From: an uncultured Clostridium sp.
GTDB lineage: Bacteria; Bacillota; Clostridia; Lachnospirales; Lachnospiraceae
Reading direction: 5' to 3'
DNA: 64,000 nucleotides
Assembly: GCA_947644195.1 (NCBI GenBank)
Contig: CANRZB010000002.1
Location: 1 to 64,000, forward strand
Under the pieces are notes generated by a model. It was not told the origin of the DNA, ran no database searches, and was given only the letters and a program-made list of their open reading frames with translations. Each line of letters begins with the position of its first letter. Within the stretch, counting starts at the first letter, position 1. The translations under genes and the position numbers were made by a program. Below, piece after piece: positions 19,156-26,493 of the stretch.

Positions 19156-20199
19156 TTATTCATTTTCTGATATGTAAATTACATTTGCTCTTTTCCATCT
19201 GTGAAAATTATTCTGAAAAACACTAGCATATGCACCATAATGTTCAAAAACCAACACATCATTTTCTTCAATCTCGTACAACATGCTTATCATAAATAGC
19301 TCTTTTCGCATACAGGTATTATCTATAAACTTATAAATTTTTCTTTTACATTTTTCTTTTTTATATTTATAAAAGCTCACATTTTCCGGCGGATAAATAA
19401 CTCCATGTGGAATTCCTCCATCAATAAAAACCTCTGTATATTGCTCATGTTGTATTATGCTTATCACTTTAGTTATATATCTTCCTGCCGTTCTGACAAT
19501 AATAGTTCCCGGTTCCGATATTATATTTATGTCATATTTTTCCTTCGTCTTTTTCAATATATTAGTTAAATACTCATAATATCCAGATTCTGCTTGATAA
19601 GAAAACCCTCCTCCGATGTTTAATATCAAGCTTCGAGATCTTTTATTAAAACTTGTTAACATTTTTATTGCCTGTTCGGTCCTATTAAATACTTCTTTTA
19701 GTTGTTTCACAGATGTATTTTCAGATATATGAAAAGCAACACCATCAACTAAATGAATTTTATGCCTGTAAACACTACTTATCTCATGTATATCTACACC
19801 ATATTGTATTGAATATTTCGCAATATCAGTAATATATAACCGCATAAGTTTTTTACTATTCGGAGCATACTTTTCTAATTTACTTAATTCCGCAAGGGTA
19901 TCAAAAACAAATATAGTACACCCTTTTTGATACAAATACTCAATAAGTTCTTTAGATTTAACGGGTAACGCAAATTCTATTCTTGAACTTTGAACATTTA
20001 ATTTTTTTAACAAATCAAATTCTTCTTTGCTAGAACACTCAAAACACGAACCTAACTTATCTAATTCACGTATTACACCTTCCTCAGAATTTGCTTTCAT
20101 AGCATAATAAATCTTGCAATTTTCCAATTTATCATCAATATATCTGTAATTTTTTTCTATTTCATTTGTTAATATCTCATACCTTGGCGTATCTTTCAT
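19156..20199 (-). CDS. PLP-dependent decarboxylase, ornithine/DAP decarboxylase fold (BtrK-like)
   Basis: Fold III PLP enzyme of 347 aa. Lys35 (YYAMKAN) forms the Schiff base, His157 (GVAFHIS) stacks on PLP, GGGF at 196-199 and EPG at 229-231 bind phosphate, and Cys296 and Tyr324 (GAY) complete the dimer active site. The usual GPTCDS motif has become DNTCMR, so substrate binding must differ from ornithine or DAP decarboxylase. In butirosin, BtrK of this fold decarboxylates a glutamyl unit while it is attached to a carrier protein. With the carrier-protein ligase next door (14-bp gap), the same may happen here. It overlaps the methyltransferase by 4 bp. Confidence 0.82.
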   Translation of the reverse strand: MKDTPRYEILTNEIEKNYRYIDDKLENCKIYYAMKANSEEGVIRELDKLGSCFECSSKEEFDLLKKLNVQSSRIEFALPVKSKELIEYLYQKGCTIFVFDTLAELSKLEKYAPNSKKLMRLYITDIAKYSIQYGVDIHEISSVYRHKIHLVDGVAFHISENTSVKQLKEVFNRTEQAIKMLTSFNKRSRSLILNIGGGFSYQAESGYYEYLTNILKKTKEKYDINIISEPGTIIVRTAGRYITKVISIIQHEQYTEVFIDGGIPHGVIYPPENVSFYKYKKEKCKRKIYKFIDNTCMRKELFMISMLYEIEENDVLVFEHYGAYASVFQNNFHRWKRANVIYISENE

Positions 20200-20810
20200 T
20201 TTTTTTCATACTTTCTTCTTAATTTTTTTGAAATACTCTTTTTATTATTCTTTCTCTTTTCAACATACATCTTTCGTTTTTCTGCAACAAAAATATAATA
20301 TCCATCTTTCTCATATGTTTTTACTCCACCAAATACGGCTGTTATTTTATTTTTATACCAATCATATCTTTTTGTTACCATAATAAGTTTTCCATTGAGT
20401 AATAATTTTTTAAAACCATTCTCAATAAAAGATTTTGCAACCGAAAAGTCGGAATGATATGGTGGGTTTGATATAATCATTGTAAAATCATTGTCTACAA
20501 TATTTTTAAGTCCATCACTTTTTATCACTCTGACCTTATCAAAACCATTGCGTTTTAAATTATTGTTGGTCAACCTAATAGCTTCGTCCGAAATATCACT
20601 CATAACAACTTTATCTTCACCAATTATCTTTGCAATATATATGCCCACGACTCCATATCCACAACCCAAATCCAGTACTTTATCTTCATTTGTAACTTGC
20701 ACCTTTGATAACATCAATAATGTACCCTTATCAATGTTTTTGGGTGAAAAATAATAATTTCCAGTTTCACATTCAATTTTATATCCACCTATACATTCCT
20801 TTATCAACAT
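20196..20810 (-). CDS. Class I SAM-dependent methyltransferase (RsmC-like core)
   Basis: A 204-aa protein with SAM motif I (VLDLGCGYGVVG), an acidic motif II (MSDIS) and NPPYH, the catalytic motif of N-directed methyltransferases of the MTS family. The C-terminus is very basic. Close relatives modify rRNA, but the location between biosynthetic genes, with a 4-bp overlap to the decarboxylase, points to a pathway role such as N-methylation. The target is unproven. Confidence 0.82.
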   Translation of the reverse strand: MLIKECIGGYKIECETGNYYFSPKNIDKGTLLMLSKVQVTNEDKVLDLGCGYGVVGIYIAKIIGEDKVVMSDISDEAIRLTNNNLKRNGFDKVRVIKSDGLKNIVDNDFTMIISNPPYHSDFSVAKSFIENGFKKLLLNGKLIMVTKRYDWYKNKITAVFGGVKTYEKDGYYIFVAEKRKMYVEKRKNNKKSISKKLRRKYEKK

Positions 20811-20995
20811 AACAAAACTATATCCTTTCCAATTATACTATAAATAAAAAGTACCAAGATACGTTATACCATCTTTCCATTATTTTTTCAAGCTGTTCCG
20901 TATGTGGCATATACACAACCAAAAATTTAAGATGGTATAATTACTGAGACCATTTGCTTTATTATCTTGCTAAAAGAACTTTTAATTAAATTCAT
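20811..20995. other. Spacer with a 12-bp inverted repeat
   Basis: Arms 20864-20875 and 20929-20940 are perfect inverted copies separated by 53 nt. There is no T-run right after either arm, so this is not a standard terminator. A 25-codon minus-strand frame (20910 to 20833) lies between the arms but lacks a ribosome site. Function unknown. Confidence 0.45.
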
Positions 20996-21007
20996 TCTCC
21001 AATTTCC

Positions 21008-22630
21008 TCATCTATACAAACTAATCGCAAAAATGTGGATATTATTGCAATTAGGCAACTGTATACTCAACATGGTTTTTTTACTATCAACTTTCACACT
21101 TTTCGCAAATAAGTGAGCCTTTGCTACCCATGGATTGCATATAATTCTTCCATCCTTACGTTCTACACATTTCCCTTCCCATATAACTTGTTCATCAAAG
21201 GCTGGTGTCTCAAATGATAAATCGGAAAAGCAAAAAGGAATTTCACATTTCTCCTCTGCATATTGTATCCCAAGTTTCTCTACCTGGTTTCCCCATTCAG
21301 CACAACCTATAAACAGAATTGAGGAATAGGAAGCTTCTGTAACTATAATTTCTTCACCACTACAGGAGATATTATCATAACATCCATTTTGAGGCTGATT
21401 AAAAACAAATGAAAGATTTCCTACTTCCCATATATTACGTTCTTGCCACTTCTCCGTAATTAAAAATTGTTGAAATCCCGTCAAATCAGCTGTTGAATCT
21501 GTATTCATTGATGATGAAAAACCTTCATTATTAAAATAACTCGACAAATCGAGATAAAGCACTTCTTTATTTTCAATTTTAGAACTCTCTACCTTTATTT
21601 CATCATATTTTTTTGTATCATATTTTTCCCACCCATTACAAACATCAACCAACTGCTGACAAATCAAATTTTCATCATCTGCTAACTGACTTATTTTTTT
21701 TGACATTACATCCAACGGGAAAACATCCATTTTAATAAAAGCTTTTACTAATCTCCCCCAAATACTCAGCCACACATTATATATGTCAATAAATTTCGAA
21801 CAAATACTATCAGGAATATGCGCACCACAATATTTGTTCAGAAAAATCAATGATTGCGTATACAGAAAACGGGTTCTGTATAACATTTTGATATTCTCAC
21901 ATAGTTCTATTTCATTATCTGAACTAACTAATTGTTTTTCTCTCATTAAATCAAATTCTGTATAAAGCAGCGATGATAGTCTTTTCATAGATCGAAAAGA
22001 ATCATTTTGTATCCATCTTTTGGTATTAAAGGAAATAATTTCCCTCCAATCTATACCATACTCTTTAACATCATTTTTCAAAAAAAATTCATATTCCAAA
22101 GAACAATTTTCTATAAACAAACCTATTGGAATAACAATTTTTTCTTTTTTTAAATGTACATCAATGCAATAAATATTTTCTTCATCAATTCCTATCACCA
22201 ATACTGGGAAAAAAAATCCACTAGTTCTTTCATCTCCAAAAATCTCTCCTCTTACATCCATTGCTACAGGAGAATTTAAATCCAAAAACCGTTTTATAAC
22301 TTTTGTGAATTTTTCCGTCTTTCTTATTACTCGTTTCTCAACTTTTATTCCATGATATCTTTCTAAAACATCCAAAATATCACTATTGTCTACTTCAATT
22401 ATTTTTCCAATTCCCTCATTCAATCCTTTTTCGTCTTTTAAACTAAAATTCCACATATGTGAAAACATCATTTCATAATGCCTCTTCCAATAAACCGCAA
22501 CTGTAGCATAGATTGCTTCTTCGCATAACATCTCTCGATTCTGTATAAACTGAATATCCTTTAACATTTTTCTCCATCTCCAGCAAGATTCCTTACTAAA
22601 CTTATCTTTATTCTTTAGTAATAAAATCAC
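21008..22630 (-). CDS. Unknown protein, possibly BtrH-N/C39-like N-terminus plus beta-rich C-terminus
   Basis: About 540 aa, not firmly recognised. The N-terminal third has a cysteine in MLCEEAIYATVAVYWKRHY, then a strand pattern PVLVIGIDEENIYCID, which resembles the cysteine peptidase-like fold of BtrH_N proteins. However, the histidine expected before the VIGID strand is absent, so it may be inactive. The middle is helical. The last 180 residues look like a beta-sandwich (cysteine-rich, NPWVAKAHLF). GTG 22630 is chosen as start because AGGAG lies seven bases upstream; a TTG at 22651 lacks one. It may bind an acyl-carrier or sugar intermediate. Confidence 0.5.
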   Translation of the reverse strand: MILLLKNKDKFSKESCWRWRKMLKDIQFIQNREMLCEEAIYATVAVYWKRHYEMMFSHMWNFSLKDEKGLNEGIGKIIEVDNSDILDVLERYHGIKVEKRVIRKTEKFTKVIKRFLDLNSPVAMDVRGEIFGDERTSGFFFPVLVIGIDEENIYCIDVHLKKEKIVIPIGLFIENCSLEYEFFLKNDVKEYGIDWREIISFNTKRWIQNDSFRSMKRLSSLLYTEFDLMREKQLVSSDNEIELCENIKMLYRTRFLYTQSLIFLNKYCGAHIPDSICSKFIDIYNVWLSIWGRLVKAFIKMDVFPLDVMSKKISQLADDENLICQQLVDVCNGWEKYDTKKYDEIKVESSKIENKEVLYLDLSSYFNNEGFSSSMNTDSTADLTGFQQFLITEKWQERNIWEVGNLSFVFNQPQNGCYDNISCSGEEIIVTEASYSSILFIGCAEWGNQVEKLGIQYAEEKCEIPFCFSDLSFETPAFDEQVIWEGKCVERKDGRIICNPWVAKAHLFAKSVKVDSKKTMLSIQLPNCNNIHIFAISLYR

Positions 22631-22677
22631 CTTGCGTCTCCTATTTGTCAAATTTTATTCTAATATCTCTAATACTA

Positions 22678-23817
22678 CTACTTTTTTGCAAATATAATAG
22701 TTTCATAGGAATTCTTTTGTGATAAATAAAACTTATACTCCGGCACTAAATCACTAATAAAAATAGGTATTTCAAATAAATCATCACTTTTATGATAAAC
22801 ACATATAGCTAATTGAGGCTTATATCTTTTTATTGTCTTACTTGCACCTATTAACGCCTTCATTTCTGCACCTTCAATATCCATTTTAATAAAATCCACT
22901 TTATTAATGTCATTTTCTTTGATATATGTATCAATTTTTGTTACTTTAATTTTTTCTCCACCACCACTAGTTATGCTATTACACGATTTTTCCGCTAATC
23001 CTTTTGATACATTAATTTCCAAATCTGTATCTTCGTCCCAAACACCACATTGTACCATCGTGACAACATCTTGAAGCGAATTATTTATAACGTTTCTAAG
23101 TGCAACTTCATATGTATACTCCGTTGGTTCAAAAGAATACACCTTTCCATTTCTCCCAACCCTATCAGCAAACCAAATTGTTGTTTCACCCATAAAAGCA
23201 CCACAACTAATTACTACATCTCCATTGTTTGGAATACAAATATCAGTATAATGATATTGCCCCTCAATCCACGTTCCCGTTAACAAATCAAATGTTGTTT
23301 CAATTAAATACTTTTTGATTTTATACCTATTTTTTCCGGTTTTTTTTCCAACCCCCCCATCCTTAGTGCTTCCTTTTAGATTTTCAATCATTTTCAAAGG
23401 ATACAATACTATAGCTTCTTCCCCAATAACGATATAAGCTACTCTCGATTTGACTATATAGTCAAATATAATCCTTGAATCATTATCTTGCATTAATAAA
23501 TACACTTGTTCCAAATCACTAATCCTATTGTATTTTCCAAAAAAACATTTTGCATATTCTTTTTTTCTATAAACATCATAACTAAATTTATATGCCTCTT
23601 CCATTACTGCTTTTAAATGAAAAAGGTTGTATAATCGCTTAGAAATTTTTTTATGCGGATTCCACCACAATAGTTTTGCAATATAACTTCGAGGTTGTCC
23701 ATATTCTTTTTCTCTATAAATATTCTTTTCATGCTGATCTTGTAAATATAAAGCTACCTCATCTAATGTTTCATGAATAAGGCTATCAATATGTCTTTCT
23801 ATATTCATCTTTTCCAT
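22678..23817 (-). CDS. FkbM family methyltransferase
   Basis: The C-terminal 200 residues form a SAM methyltransferase of the FkbM type: GDVVISCGAFMGETT (motif I variant), then VYSFEPTEYTYEV and VDFIKMDIEGAEMKAL. FkbM proteins O-methylate sugars or polyketides. The N-terminal 120 residues are a helical extension. ATG 23817 was selected because GGAG lies eight bases before it; an upstream in-frame ATG at 23862 has no site. It is the first gene of the long minus-strand cluster after the leader region and loaP. Confidence 0.85.
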   Translation of the reverse strand: MEKMNIERHIDSLIHETLDEVALYLQDQHEKNIYREKEYGQPRSYIAKLLWWNPHKKISKRLYNLFHLKAVMEEAYKFSYDVYRKKEYAKCFFGKYNRISDLEQVYLLMQDNDSRIIFDYIVKSRVAYIVIGEEAIVLYPLKMIENLKGSTKDGGVGKKTGKNRYKIKKYLIETTFDLLTGTWIEGQYHYTDICIPNNGDVVISCGAFMGETTIWFADRVGRNGKVYSFEPTEYTYEVALRNVINNSLQDVVTMVQCGVWDEDTDLEINVSKGLAEKSCNSITSGGGEKIKVTKIDTYIKENDINKVDFIKMDIEGAEMKALIGASKTIKRYKPQLAICVYHKSDDLFEIPIFISDLVPEYKFYLSQKNSYETIIFAKK

Positions 23818-24130
23818 ATGCGCATCTCCATGCCCTTTCATATAATGACACCAACACAGCATATACCTATATGATCGCTATGCATATATACACTATGCCA
23901 GAACCTGCTACTCCTCGTGCTTGACGCATTAGTTTATACATAGTATATATATTGTTATTAATTTCAATGGCTAAAATAATATTTCTACATATGAGCATAC
24001 ATAAAGAGCGAGCTTCGCCACTCGCAAATCATCTTCTTTCTTAACAATCTGCAATTCAAAACTTCGCTCACCCGCTCTTTATGTCCACCGATCTGCAACA
24101 TGCGTCACTCGTCATTTTGCTCACACGGCT
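23818..24130 (-). promoter_or_regulatory. Leader of the biosynthetic operon with large inverted repeat
   Basis: This 313-bp stretch without genes separates loaP from the first biosynthetic gene. It contains a 12-bp perfect inverted repeat (23999-24010 with 24073-24084) with smaller internal hairpins, one of them GCGAG/CTCGC. No T-run follows, so it is not a simple terminator. LoaP proteins act on hairpins in 5' leaders of the operons they control, so this is the natural place for such a signal. An AT-rich promoter-like segment (TTGAAA, TACTAT) lies on the minus strand near 23945-23970. Assignment is by position. Confidence 0.5.
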
Positions 24131-24862
24131 TCATGAAAATATCTTTATTTCTTCCCGCTGAAACGATACCTTAGTTTCAACACCAAAGAGTTCTATTCCT
24201 ACAGTCCATTCATTCTGTCCTACATCTGCATGCAGAAACTTTCCTGTCATGCCCTTAAATATACCTTGCAGCACTCTAATCTGTCCCGGTTCTTCCTGTG
24301 AATTCTCCCTATGTTTCTGTATGTTTTTCTTTACCATACAACGAAATTCTTCTTCACTGACTCTTTTTATCGCTCCAAACCCTACTTCTGTTGGTGTAGG
24401 GCGACCAAAGATTGGTATTTCTAATTTTGCTACTCGACGATGCCGGTCTACTGTCCTGACATATCCTTGAAGATTCCTTAACGGGCCACTTGTAATGCAC
24501 ACTTTCTCTCCAATCAAAAAACCTTCTGAATACTTAACAAGATGTTGCTTATCCATCATTATAGACAGAAATTGTTGCTCTTGCTCCGTAATTGGAGATA
24601 CCATTTCTCCGTTCCGCAATACTTTTGTGTAATCTCGGAACTTTTTCAATCCTTCTATGACAGGTTCTATCTTTTCGGTGTCAATGAACAGATAACCTGG
24701 AAACAGTGTTTTCTCAACTTCATGCCATTCCTTTTTGAAATGTTTCTGTGCAATATACCGTGGAATAAACATTTCTCTGTAATCGCTCTTGTTTAAATAT
24801 ATTCCACATTGCTGTATACATTTTTTCTCCAAGCCTGACACCGTATGGATCACATACCACAT
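24131..24862 (-). CDS. loaP: LoaP-type NusG paralogue (transcription antiterminator), tandem KOW
   Basis: The NGN domain spans residues 1-105 (MWYVIHTVSG and LFPGYLFI are diagnostic). KOW-like segments follow at about 118-168 and 194-243; normal NusG and LoaP proteins are about 170-180 aa with one KOW, so this 243-aa protein is extended. LoaP rides on RNA polymerase and lets it read through terminators in long biosynthetic operons, consistent with the terminator found inside the cluster. GGGGTGG precedes the ATG. It has its own promoter (24975-25004) downstream of agrB. Confidence 0.88.
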   Translation of the reverse strand: MWYVIHTVSGLEKKCIQQCGIYLNKSDYREMFIPRYIAQKHFKKEWHEVEKTLFPGYLFIDTEKIEPVIEGLKKFRDYTKVLRNGEMVSPITEQEQQFLSIMMDKQHLVKYSEGFLIGEKVCITSGPLRNLQGYVRTVDRHRRVAKLEIPIFGRPTPTEVGFGAIKRVSEEEFRCMVKKNIQKHRENSQEEPGQIRVLQGIFKGMTGKFLHADVGQNEWTVGIELFGVETKVSFQREEIKIFS

Positions 24863-24974
24863 TTTCCACCCCTATTATCTCAATATTCACAATATAAGTT
24901 ACAAATACAAATGTATATTCGCTTGCCCAAAATAAATCTTCTAAAAACAGATGCGGCTTTATCAATAATTAATA

Positions 24975-25004
24975 ATTATGCAAAAAGTGGGATTTTTCTG
25001 TCAA
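24975..25004 (-). promoter_or_regulatory. Sigma-A-type promoter for loaP
   Basis: On the minus strand TTGACA (25004-24999) is followed after 18 bases by CATAAT (24980-24975), about 113 bp before the loaP ATG. The perfect -35 box suggests a fairly strong start. Confidence 0.65.
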
Positions 25005-25028
25005 TTGGGGCAAAACAACCTTTTTATT

Positions 25029-25601
25029 TCAGGATCTCTTTTGGCTTCTTTGCACAATACATGGCAATTGCAAAATTGCCGTCAATACTAGACTAACCGC
25101 CAGACATACCGCAAAATGACCCTGATTTAGAGCAACCAAAACAGAATACACTGATATGGTTATAATTATCAACAAGCACGTTGTACGTCTGTATTGATTA
25201 ATTTCATCCCTTTCCAATTTCTTATTTTCCGAATCAATGGGACTGTTGATTATAACACTTAGTCCGCTAATTACAGCAAGCATATGAAAAATCCAAGAAC
25301 ATTTAGCATGAATTACTACATAAAAACTACTTACCAGTAACCCCAAAGATATTATCATACAGGTATATGCATGTCTGGCATGGTAGCCACCACTAAATTT
25401 TCTCGTGACCATAAAAGGGATAACAATTAATAAACCCTCCGTCAGCATCCCTATTACACCGCTGGCAATCAGAAAGATCACTAGCGGCATAATAGAAATC
25501 ATAAAACTATACATTGCATACTCATACAATTCCCTGTCGCCTGATTCGATGGCATCCTGCTGAACCAACCATCCACTTAGCGCCCTCAAAACATACCCCA
25601 T
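25029..25601 (-). CDS. agrB: AgrB, accessory gene regulator processing protease
   Basis: A 190-aa membrane protein with several transmembrane helices. The active site is His74 and Cys81 in GGYHARHAYTC, with the same seven-residue spacing as His77/Cys84 of staphylococcal AgrB. The conserved SPID-ENK block follows. AgrB cleaves the AgrD precursor and cyclises it into a peptide (thio)lactone. AGGAG precedes the ATG, which overlaps the agrD stop (TAATG). The gene is oriented toward loaP and the biosynthetic cluster. Confidence 0.93.
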   Translation of the reverse strand: MGYVLRALSGWLVQQDAIESGDRELYEYAMYSFMISIMPLVIFLIASGVIGMLTEGLLIVIPFMVTRKFSGGYHARHAYTCMIISLGLLVSSFYVVIHAKCSWIFHMLAVISGLSVIINSPIDSENKKLERDEINQYRRTTCLLIIITISVYSVLVALNQGHFAVCLAVSLVLTAILQLPCIVQRSQKRS

Positions 25602-25756
25602 TATTTCTGTCTCCTAAAACGCAGCAGTTCCTCTGGTGCTTTTGGCTGGTATGCAAAACAACATGCCGTTGAATTTGCATCTGCCTTCAGTACATTTGTG
25701 AGTACTTTAGCAGCCAGTGTCGCAGATTTTTTGGCAGTATCCTTTTTCGTATTCAT
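25601..25756 (-). CDS. agrD: AgrD-like cyclic lactone autoinducer precursor
   Basis: A 51-aa precursor starting at ATG 25756 behind GGGAGGAG. It has a basic amphipathic N-terminus (MNTKKDTAKK), a core around ANSTACCFAYQ and the acidic C-terminal recruitment segment PKAPEELL, as in clostridial AgrD peptides. Cys32 or Cys33 would form the thiolactone; two adjacent cysteines are unusual. The mature signal cannot be defined from sequence alone. Translationally coupled to agrB. Confidence 0.85.
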   Translation of the reverse strand: MNTKKDTAKKSATLAAKVLTNVLKADANSTACCFAYQPKAPEELLRFRRQK

Positions 25757-26034
25757 GAATACTCCTCCCTTCTTCAAAAATATGTAATGATATATGATAG
25801 TTACCAACCGCATAATAACTTATTTTCAACAAAAAATCGACAGATAAAACATGAATGAGCTTTTTTTCATGTTTTTTGGTCATATTCGTTCTATTTCGTC
25901 CTTTTTTATATGTATTTCAGAACTATATAGAAGTAACAGAATATAATTCAATATAATACAGAATCATTCTGTATTATATTCTTCTTTTTGCAAATAATCC
26001 TTGTTAAGATGAATTTTGAAAGGAGGGCTTTATT
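25757..26034. promoter_or_regulatory. Divergent control region agrD / XRE regulator with 31-bp palindrome
   Basis: Arms 25950-25964 and 25966-25980 form a perfect 15+15 bp palindrome around one central base, 38 bp before the ribosome site of the XRE gene. It is AT-rich (AATATAATACAGAAT arms) and looks like an operator, possibly for the XRE protein itself. A second hairpin (25846-25855 with 25866-25875) lies in the agrD leader and could act as an attenuator. Confidence 0.55.
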
Positions 26035-26394
26035 TTGCAGGAAGAACATTTCATTACTATGGGAAGACGCATCCGATTGCGTCGCAAGGAACTCGGTCTT
26101 ACTCAAAACAAGTTAGCCGAATTATTAGAGATATCAAATAATCACCTGTCTGCCATTGAAAACGGGAGAGAAAAACCCAGTTTGGAAAAATTCATTATAT
26201 TATGCGAGCTGCTAAAAACAACTCCCGATTTTCTTCTTCTGGGAATCCTGCATACATGCAATGTTTCTCAAAACATATCAGATAATCTCCGTCTATGTGA
26301 TGCGGAAGACATTAAACTGGCCGGACAAATTGTTGAACTTTTAGTTGCACGTAACCAAAAGTGTTGGAATAGGGATGTCAACTCTTCCGTTTGA
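26035..26394 (+). CDS. XRE-family helix-turn-helix regulator
   Basis: A 119-aa protein with an N-terminal Cro/CI HTH (RIRLRRKELGLTQNKLAELLEIS, residues about 10-65), followed by a short helical tail. It starts with TTG, supported by AAAGGAGG eight bases upstream. Such regulators commonly sit beside agr-like genes in Lachnospiraceae and are good candidates for binding the palindrome in the shared upstream region. Whether it represses or activates is unknown. Confidence 0.88.
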   Translation: MQEEHFITMGRRIRLRRKELGLTQNKLAELLEISNNHLSAIENGREKPSLEKFIILCELLKTTPDFLLLGILHTCNVSQNISDNLRLCDAEDIKLAGQIVELLVARNQKCWNRDVNSSV

Positions 26395-26429
26395 AACAAC
26401 TCATTATTCACATCTTTTACAATTACAAC

Positions 26430-26457
26430 TTGTCATTTTGCTGATTCATTGTATAAT
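26430..26457 (+). promoter_or_regulatory. Promoter for the LytTR regulator/GHKL kinase pair
   Basis: TTGTCA (26430-26435), 16-bp spacer, TATAAT (26452-26457), 36 bp before the TTG start of the response regulator. Confidence 0.6.
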
Positions 26458-26493
26458 AGCAAGTAATTATGGAATTGGAGAGGATGTGATATT

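Noticed and set aside
20833..20910. 25-codon minus-strand frame between the methyltransferase and the large unknown gene
   Set aside because: Looks slightly coding-like but lacks a ribosome site and any family motif; too short to support.
373..23817. Capsule or exopolysaccharide locus
   Set aside because: Glycosyltransferases and sugar-nucleotide genes fit, but there is no polymerase, Wzx-type flippase, chain-length regulator or initiating phosphoglycosyltransferase, and the carrier-protein genes would be unexplained. Kept only as an alternative.
24720..24965. 81-codon minus-strand frame over the loaP start
   Set aside because: It lies in another frame across the loaP NGN domain and contains the loaP promoter; not likely translated.
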